Source: Dermanyssus gallinae
Taxonomy: Eukaryota > Arthropoda > Arachnida > Mesostigmata > Dermanyssidae
DNA: 64,000 nt
Assembly (NCBI GenBank): GCA_003439945.1
Contig: QVRM01005607.1
Location: forward strand, 434,001-498,000
Reading direction: 5' to 3'
Positions 57,575-64,000 of the stretch are shown here, piece by piece (the stretch's first letter is position 1; every line of letters begins with the position of its first letter). A program made the translations under genes and the position numbers. The notes below the pieces were generated by a model. It was not told the origin of the DNA. It saw nothing but the letters and a program-made list of their open reading frames with translations, and ran no database searches.

Positions 57575-58640
57575 CAGGGTGTTGCAGTAATTTGAAGATC
57601 GATACAAATAATTGTAGAGCTCGTTAAAGCAAATCTATTTTTCAATAGAACATGGTCTCTGAAAAGTTTTGTTTCGGAGTGAGAGTAAAATTACTACAAT
57701 TTGTGACACGGGTGTTGCTGCCCGACATAGAAATAGGAGGATATATGGTTGTCTCGCGATGGCATAAAATGTGCCATTGCGAGACAACCATATATCCTCC
57801 TATACACAAACTAAGCACACCGTCGTATTCGTGAGAAAAGTCTGCTCTCTTTAATGACATGTAACGCCAGCCAGAAGATGCAACATTGTCGGATAAAAAC
57901 AATTTGCAAAAAATGAAGTTCCTTTATTTGCTTTCGTGTGTAAAACCTCAAAATTATTACCCTACGATCGCTCACAGCGTTCAAAATGAACACATTCGGG
58001 CTAATGCGCATGTTACGACAACCATTTTGGTACCAAATCTATGGCAATGCTAATCATGTTGGTACCCAATCTATGGCAATACCGTGATTGCGGAGTAATT
58101 GAGATTAAGTGCGTGCATAAATGATCTGCTCCATCAGATAAATCACTCTAAGTCGTTTGTGCATACACTCAACCTCGACATGCCGAAAAATCTTAGTTAC
58201 TCCATACCTACGGTTCGGATTGCCATATATTTGATTTACCAAAATTATCGTCCTGGAATGCGCATTTGCCTGAATGTGTTAGTTTTGAGTGTGTATGAAT
58301 GGTAGTAGGGTTTGGGAGGTATTTGGCGTGATGGCTAATAAAAAACTTAATTTTTTCTCTTTTAAATCGTCTTCGTTTTGAATTCTCTTCCAAACGACCA
58401 TGTCGAATCGTTTGGTCGGACGGTGTGCATCGTTTCTGTATAGAAGGGCTGGTTGTCTCGCAATGGCACTATTTATGCTCCTATGTCGGGCAACAACACC
58501 AGGGCCACAAATTGTAGTAATATGACTCTCACTCTGGAACAAGACTTCTCAGAGACCATGTTCCATTGAAAAAAAAAATACTTGTTTTAACGAGCTCTAC
58601 AATTCATACTATCGATATTTAAACTGTCTTGCATTATCAG
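57575..58640. mobile_element. Fold-back element, copy 2 (diverged)
   Basis: Related to 23813-24885. The left end cagggtgttgcag is preceded by TA. Shared arm blocks include attgtagagctcgttaaa, tcggagtgagagtaaaatta, ctacaatttgtgac, gagacaacca and, on the right, acgagctctacaatt. The arms are much less alike than in copy 1. A local palindrome at 57742-57808 (aggaggatatatggttgtct and its complement) is an extra feature. The right terminus lacks the acaccctg end and runs straight into the next copy. Confidence 0.8.
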
Positions 58641-59220
58641 AAAGATTTTAAGAGCGAGATAAAAACTGTAGAGTTCGTTAGCGTGCATATTTCTTTCTAA
58701 TGGAACATGGTCTCTGTGAAGTCTTGTTTCGGAGTAAGAGTAAAATTACTAAAATCAGTGACATTCGCGCTGTTGTCGTACGTAGAAGCATTAAATGCGC
58801 ATTAGCCTGAATGAAGTTGTGAGCTCTGTGAATGGTCGTAGGGCTATGATTTTGAGGTATTTGGCGTAAAAACGATTTAATTAAAATTAAAACATAACTT
58901 AATTTGTTTACGAATCCTCTTCAAAACGACCACGTCGCATCTTTTAGCCGGCGTTATATGTTCTACAGAAAAAGCAGAATTTTCTCACGAACACGACGAT
59001 TCTTCTTCACGATGATTGCTTAGTTTCTGTAGACGAGGACTGGTTGTCCTGCAATTGCACATTTTGTGCTCCTATGTCGAGCAACAACACCAGAGTCACG
59101 GATTTTAGTAATATCATTCTTACTCCGAAACAAACTTCCCAGAGAGCATGTTCCATTGGAAAAAGTATTTGCTTTAACGAGCTCTACAATTCCTCATATC
59201 GCCCTCAAAACATTCCTAGA
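58641..59220. mobile_element. Fold-back element, copy 3 (deleted)
   Basis: Begins aaagattttaagagcgag, like the subterminal part of copy 1, carries the gtagagttcgtta, tgttccattgga and acgagctctacaattc blocks, and is about half length because of internal deletions. It lies head-to-tail with copy 2, without its own cagggtgt end. Confidence 0.72.
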
Positions 59221-59344
59221 AGACCATAATATGTTTTCCAATAGAACAAGGTCTCGGAGAAGTCTCGTTTCGGAGTGAAAGCAAAAGAAGTAAAATGTAT
59301 GACATTGGTGCTGTTGCCCGACATAGAAGCACAAAGTGTGTAAC

Positions 59345-59345
<1 letters not shown>
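59221..59345 (+). mobile_element. Fold-back element, fragment 4
   Basis: About 125 bp matching the subterminal part of a left arm (ccaatagaacaaggtctc, gtttcggagtga, tgttgcccgacatag), then a TA array. Confidence 0.65.

Positions 59346-59346
<1 letters not shown>

Positions 59347-59379
<33 letters not shown>
59347..59379. repeat. (TA)n microsatellite
   Basis: About 15 TA units, closing the fold-back cluster. Confidence 0.93.
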
Positions 59380-59384
<5 letters not shown>

Positions 59385-61024
59385 GTACTATGTACTGAAA
59401 CTATGGGATCCCTTTAGAGTGTTCCAACATGTCAGGAGTGCACGAAAGAGGTGAACGACAAAATGTTTTAAGGTTTTGTTGTTAAAAACACATGAGAATT
59501 AAACATTTTCAAATAAGGTCGGGGAAGTTTCACAAAAGGGCGAAAATTGTGTGAACCCATTCGACTCTGGAACAAATAGGGTGGAAAGCCCTATAGAGGC
59601 AAAACACGAGACAGTATCTGAAGTACTTATCTAAAACACAGTTGCGGGGGTCACACGCACCGGGGAGGGTCCTGGAAAGTATTTAGCCAAGGTTAATTTA
59701 CATCAAACACTCATAGTGGTCGCTGTCATTTGTGTAACGAAGGCGTTTTAAGGCATTTGCTGTAAGTGGTAAACGTCGCATCGCCGTTCGCCCTTTGTTT
59801 CGATGGCTTTTCGCCAATACTTGGTGAATCTCTTCCCATAAATATTCCCATAATATTTGTGCATAAACCGTGTACCGCAAATCTGATGATCACATGCTTA
59901 TTTCGGTCATTCAACACCTCTTGCCGGCTATCCGATTATATTGCTTGAAGAATGGTGGCTCATGTCTGCTCAGTATCTTCAGCTCGCAGGCGGCCAGATG
60001 CTCTTCAAACCCAATCGTTTTCGGTAAAACAAACCTCCGTCAGAGAGCCGTTCTCAACAAAGTGCGACGTTATGGTCAACAGATAAGTAAAGCGATTATA
60101 ATCGCCGCAGTGAAGCCTGCATCGACTTAATCTAATATCGAAATGTTCCGAAAGGCTCCGGTGAAAAAAGGCAACAGCAACCTGTGTTACGTACGTTGCG
60201 GTCGGGGCTATCTCTAGGTGAAAGAGGCCCAAGGCTGCGTCAGCGGACAGTTTATAATGTTCATGGATGCTATAAAATAAGTAATAGTATTTACGAGCTA
60301 GGTAATACTTACGCGCGGAAAGTGCTAAACATAGTCGTCATTTTAGGTAGTCTCTCGTCCCTACGAAATTTCGCCGCGTTTGCATTACTAAACCGAATTT
60401 CTGCATATAGATGGCACGAAACGGCCACAGCGTCAATGTCTAATACCTTTAAAGAACCGTATGTCGCTCATGACATTACGACTCTTAGGGTGGCTCTTAC
60501 TTTATATAGGAACGACTCTGAATTTCGAAGCACACTATCTATATCCCGCACTTAATATAGACAACGTGGCCTCTACGTAGGTCTTTGTGCGCAATATACT
60601 GCCACTTCCGTATTAAGTGTCGCGAACAAATGTTTGTATGCGCGTTCCTTTCGCATCCTCAGCTGCTTTGCGCTTAGTCTTCTCAAAGCATACGTGCTGC
60701 TGAAGGCGAAGAGATCGCACCTACTCTTACCTTATAACAGACACGCCTACTGTTGTTTATAGATGTTCTGTTCTGATTCATGCCCAGGTCGATTTTTCTC
60801 GTAGCCTAGCAATTATCTATTTTGAGCATCTATTGCCGGACATTTAGACCATCTATTGGAGCGATTGCATATTGGCTGTCATTGTGTTGTGTAATTTGCA
60901 CCGTGCCTTCACAGGTATTTCAGCAAATATTACATTTTTTGAAACCTTATCCTCAAACGCATTTCGCCAGCCGAATCTACTCGTAAATATATAGTTTAGA
61001 TTATCATGTGTGCTTCGTATATGT
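59380..61024. other. No gene supported
   Basis: Unassigned. The longest plus frame (60184-60555, 123 codons) is protein-like in composition but matches no family I know. Confidence 0.4.
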
Positions 61025-61052
61025 ATGTATATATATATATATATATATATAT
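61025..61052. repeat. (TA)n microsatellite
   Basis: About 13 TA units. Confidence 0.93.
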
Positions 61053-61260
61053 GCCCTTTGTTGTATGCTGCTCTTATTGTTGCTATTGTTGGTAATAGTC
61101 GTAGTAGCAACTGTAATAGTGGTTGTTGATTCGTGTCCATTTGAATGCGGCGACTGGTTTGTTTCCGCTCGCTGTCGGTTGTATGCATCCCACACTGGGC
61201 TTGCTTTGATCGAAGCCATCCGAAGACTACATCGACGAGAACGAGAAGAACCACAGTCTC

Positions 61261-61383
61261 GACGACAACAGCAACAACAACAACAACGACAACACGATGA
61301 AAAACGACAGCGACAGCAACAACAACGAAAGCAGTAACAACAAGAATAACAACAACAACAATAACAACAACAACAACAACAAT

Positions 61384-61425
<42 letters not shown>

Positions 61426-61453
61426 AACAACAACAACGGAAGCAACAACAACG
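61261..61453. repeat. Long (CAA)n triplet tract
   Basis: Almost 200 bp of CAA with occasional CGA, AGC and AAT units. Frames across it encode poly-Q, poly-N, poly-T, or on the other strand poly-V, poly-L or poly-C. No flanking domain supports a polyglutamine protein. Confidence 0.95.
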
Positions 61454-61599
61454 AGATTACAATCACGACAAATCTTCACACTTGTCTCTCGTTGGCAGCT
61501 GCCAGTAGCAAAGCCAGCCGCCATCATGGCTGCATCAAGGCGGCCGAACGAGGCCATCCGACACCCCACGACTATCTGATACCCCCCCGTTGCCGCCGC

Positions 61600-61640
61600 C
61601 GTCACAACCCCCGCCACCCCCGCCACCGCCGCCGCCGCCG
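61600..61640. repeat. (CCG)n triplet tract
   Basis: CCG/CCC triplets between the CAA and GTT tracts. Confidence 0.85.
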
Positions 61641-61782
61641 ATATGATATGTTGCTGCTCACCAATGCGAGGATGAGGCTAACGAACGCCAAGCGGTCACT
61701 GAATGACACAGCACATTGATTCGTTTTCTCTTGAACGACGACAAACAGCATCAAACGACGTCTTGCGAGTTCGACTTCTGTT

Positions 61783-61832
61783 GCTGCTGCTGCTGTTGCT
61801 GGTGACGTTGCAGCCGGTATTCTTACTACCGC

Positions 61833-61864
<32 letters not shown>

Positions 61865-61892
61865 TTGTTGTTGTTAATGATGTTGTTGTCAA
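61783..61892. repeat. (GTT)n/(GCT)n triplet tract
   Basis: GCT then GTT triplets, the complement of the CAA tract 400 bp earlier. The two could pair as an imperfect inverted repeat. Confidence 0.92.
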
Positions 61893-62221
61893 CGCTGGCA
61901 CTGTTGCCAGCGTCCCAGTCACGCCCCAGCGAACAAGACGTATTTTCATAACAATTGAAACACACACATACACTTACACACCATCTCATGTGTCCCCTTA
62001 CTCCTCGCGCTTGCCTTGTCATGGCATCGCCGAGAGTCTTGGCCGCTGGAGTCGCCGACTCCGCCGCTCGGTCTCAAATGAGAGCCAAAACGCTCACTCT
62101 AACGCTTTAACTCTCTGACTGGCGGCTGCTGCTGTCTGATCCTACCCTGCCCCCCCAATATCTCTCCCCTCCCCTCCACCCCACCCCCACCTTTCAGGAT
62201 TGCAAGCGTCGAAACCTCGAC

Positions 62222-62240
62222 GGGGGGGGGGGGGGGGGGG
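62222..62240. repeat. 19-base G run
   Basis: Uninterrupted G run after a C-rich stretch. Able to form a G-quadruplex, and prone to length errors in sequencing. Confidence 0.95.
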
Positions 62241-62452
62241 CGCTTCGAGGAGCCGGAAGTGCCCATCCCGAACAGCAAGCAGGCCACTATGGTTCGTCAT
62301 TGGTTGGCGTGCGTCGTGTCGATGTGTATAGCCGACGCGGACAGCGATCCTCATCCGGGGTACAGTGGGGGCAATAGTATCTAGGCAGCGCGCACCGAAT
62401 ACCCCCCACACAGTTAGTGCCTTCACTAGGCTTGTAGAAACTCCGACGCAAG

Positions 62453-62547
62453 ACCGACGGATGCATGCGGCGACAGCATACGTTCTTCAAGTTGACCGAA
62501 CACTTAAGTCACGGACAGGACATTGAGAAGACTTTGGCTAGTGACGG
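62453..62547 (+). repeat. Direct duplication, copy 1
   Basis: About 95 bp beginning accgacggatgcatgcg and containing cgttcttcaagt, aagtcacgg and acattgagaa. Repeated at 62854-62944 with about 15-20% difference. Confidence 0.85.
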
Positions 62548-62593
62548 CCACTGGCGTCGCGGCCGTCAGGTGCGTGTGCATTGTGCCTACAGG

Positions 62594-62597
<4 letters not shown>

Positions 62598-62632
<35 letters not shown>
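62598..62632. repeat. (TA)n microsatellite
   Basis: About 17 TA units between the two duplication copies, followed by TATG/TACG-rich sequence to 62850. Confidence 0.95.
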
Positions 62633-62638
<6 letters not shown>

Positions 62639-62853
62639 GCGTCTGTAGACACAATACACACATGTATACGCGTGTGAGTGTATATGTCTGCACGCGTATG
62701 TATACATAAGCACTTAGACATAAAGTTGAATGTTTGCAGATATATATGTACATGTATTTGTAGGGATATTCATGCAGCTGTGTACGTGTATTTGCGTATA
62801 CATATATCTGTACGTATGTATTTAGACAAAAATACACATATGTATACGTGTAT

Positions 62854-62944
62854 ACCGACGGAGGCATGCGATAACAGACGTTCTTCAAGTCGATGGGAAA
62901 CTCAAGCCACGGGCAAAACATTGAGAACATCTTCGTCAGTCCGC
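62854..62944 (+). repeat. Direct duplication, copy 2
   Basis: Second copy of 62453-62547 (accgacggaggcatgcg ... acattgagaacatcttcg), offset by 401 bp. The interval between them is TA- and GT-rich, so a roughly 400-bp duplicated unit whose middle was overwritten by microsatellite growth is one reading. Confidence 0.85.
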
Positions 62945-64000
62945 TATAGAACTATTTTTTTTTAAATCTAACAGCAGCTGCTTGAAGGTGCCTCCGCGAA
63001 CCAGTCGGTAGATTCGGTAGCAGGAACATCAGCTACGAAAGAGCGCACTCATGGAGTCGCGTGTTGTATAGTGAGATCCGTGTCAATTGTCCGGTTCCTT
63101 TTTCAGAAATTTAAAGCGAACGATGCCTTAAATGTCCTACCAATAAAAAAACATCACCTTATTTGAGTGAGCACTTTACTTGGGCTGACCCTGGGAACGG
63201 CGTGCGTCCCCCAATCTCCCCCGTCGGACCAGATTATTTACTGGCTGATTTAATCGAAGATTACAAAACAATCCAAGATCGATCGAGGCAAAGCGTGCAG
63301 ACGTGTGTACGTCCAAGTAATGGCGTTATCCAGTTTGAGAGGGACCCACTTACAAAACTTAGAAATTATTCGACGTTTTTCCAAGCGTCCTGACAGTGCT
63401 TACTTGATCGACTTAAACTTCTTCCGTGAGTTATCGAGTGGTAACAGTTGGCTTTCTGTATCTCTCTAAACGCAGAACGTTCTCTTACAGTCGAGAGGGT
63501 GGACTGGATATTGGTTCATCGTTAAGTTAAAATCTCCACCATGAAACTTAGTAGACCATTTTCGGCAGATCCGTTCGTCGATTCATCCTGGAAGATGCTG
63601 GAGATGTTTCGACAAGCCAGGACTGAGTGAAAATCTTTTTGAAATTCGTATACCAAAAATCTTGAAATAGCATTTTTACGTTTACCATTGCTCCGTCCAT
63701 TGAAGAATTTTTGGGCGCCAAGACGTAGCTTACCGGCTGATGCCGTTATGGCCTCTGTCCGCAGAATCTACTAGTGTATGCATTATATATAATTTAGATT
63801 ATAATAAGAAGTTGTGCCGCATATGTAGTCTACGATCTCTTGAGAAACTCCTCTGGGGGGATCTGGAATATTGCTCCTCTTCCACCTACCTCATTTGTCA
63901 ATTTGTTTCTGAATCTTACAATTGCTGTGCTCTAGCCTGTTTCAATACCTAAAAATTTTAAAGAGTGTGGGTCGAGTCATCCTCTGTTCTTTCCTGGCAG
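62945..64000. other. No gene seen
   Basis: Unassigned sequence to the right edge. Frames are short, with no recognised repeat. Confidence 0.45.

Noticed and set aside
61227..61626. Polyglutamine, polyasparagine or polyleucine proteins over the CAA/GTT tracts
   Set aside because: Open in several frames on both strands because of triplet repetition. No adjoining domain.
3302..62930. Open frames with long I-Y-I-Y runs
   Set aside because: They are translations of (TA)n microsatellites joined to flanking sequence. No start, domain or conservation signal.

Overview
The window looks like intergenic or deep intronic DNA from an animal nuclear genome. Arthropod is the best guess, and a mite is possible but not shown. 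The evidence is indirect: several Tc1/mariner lineages typical of arthropods, two tRNA-derived SINE families, a non-LTR retrotransposon 3' end with a (TAA)n tail, dozens of pure (TA)n microsatellites, many (GTT/CAA)n tracts and no operon-like packing. I could not support any host protein-coding gene, tRNA gene or rRNA gene. Almost all recognisable coding sequence is transposase or retrotransposon.

Layout. 1-1021 is an 18-bp minisatellite with higher-order structure that runs off the left edge. 1-20 kb holds TA arrays and a series of dead transposons: a mariner relic (3840-4720), a SINE (7148-7333), a mariner N-terminal fragment (8780-9250), a nearly complete mariner with both terminal repeats but one stop and one frameshift (9761-11039), a second SINE (12222-12427), a non-LTR 3' end (13786-14711), a truncated SINE (17582-17660), another mariner fragment (17700-17985) and a decayed Tc1-like transposase (18280-19245). 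20.7-23.3 kb is GC-rich and unassigned. 23813-24885 is a fold-back element with 512-bp arms. 25560-25847 is a transposase N-terminal relic.

28.5-39.4 kb is mainly CpG-rich, triplet-rich DNA that could hold promoters or 5' untranslated exons, with faint retrotransposon relics at 36.8 and 39.7 kb. 40.3-43.35 kb is the most striking stretch. A TA-centred palindrome is followed by two nearly identical mariner copies in inverted orientation. One copy has an uninterrupted 353-residue DD34D transposase, and the pair is bounded on the outside by a usable-looking pair of mariner ends, each next to TA.

43.3-64 kb holds further SINE copies (49.3, 51.9 and 53.4 kb), a Tc1-like relic (53.8-54.5 kb), a tandem cluster of fold-back elements related to the one at 23.8 kb (57575-59345), CpG-rich and CAA/GTT-rich stretches (56 and 61-62 kb) and a 90-bp direct duplication (62.45/62.86 kb).

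The elements interact mainly by sharing TA targets. Several Tc1/mariner and fold-back elements sit directly against (TA)n arrays, and the only transposase that looks able to act is the one at 42173-43234. All family assignments come from reading motifs by eye, without database searches.
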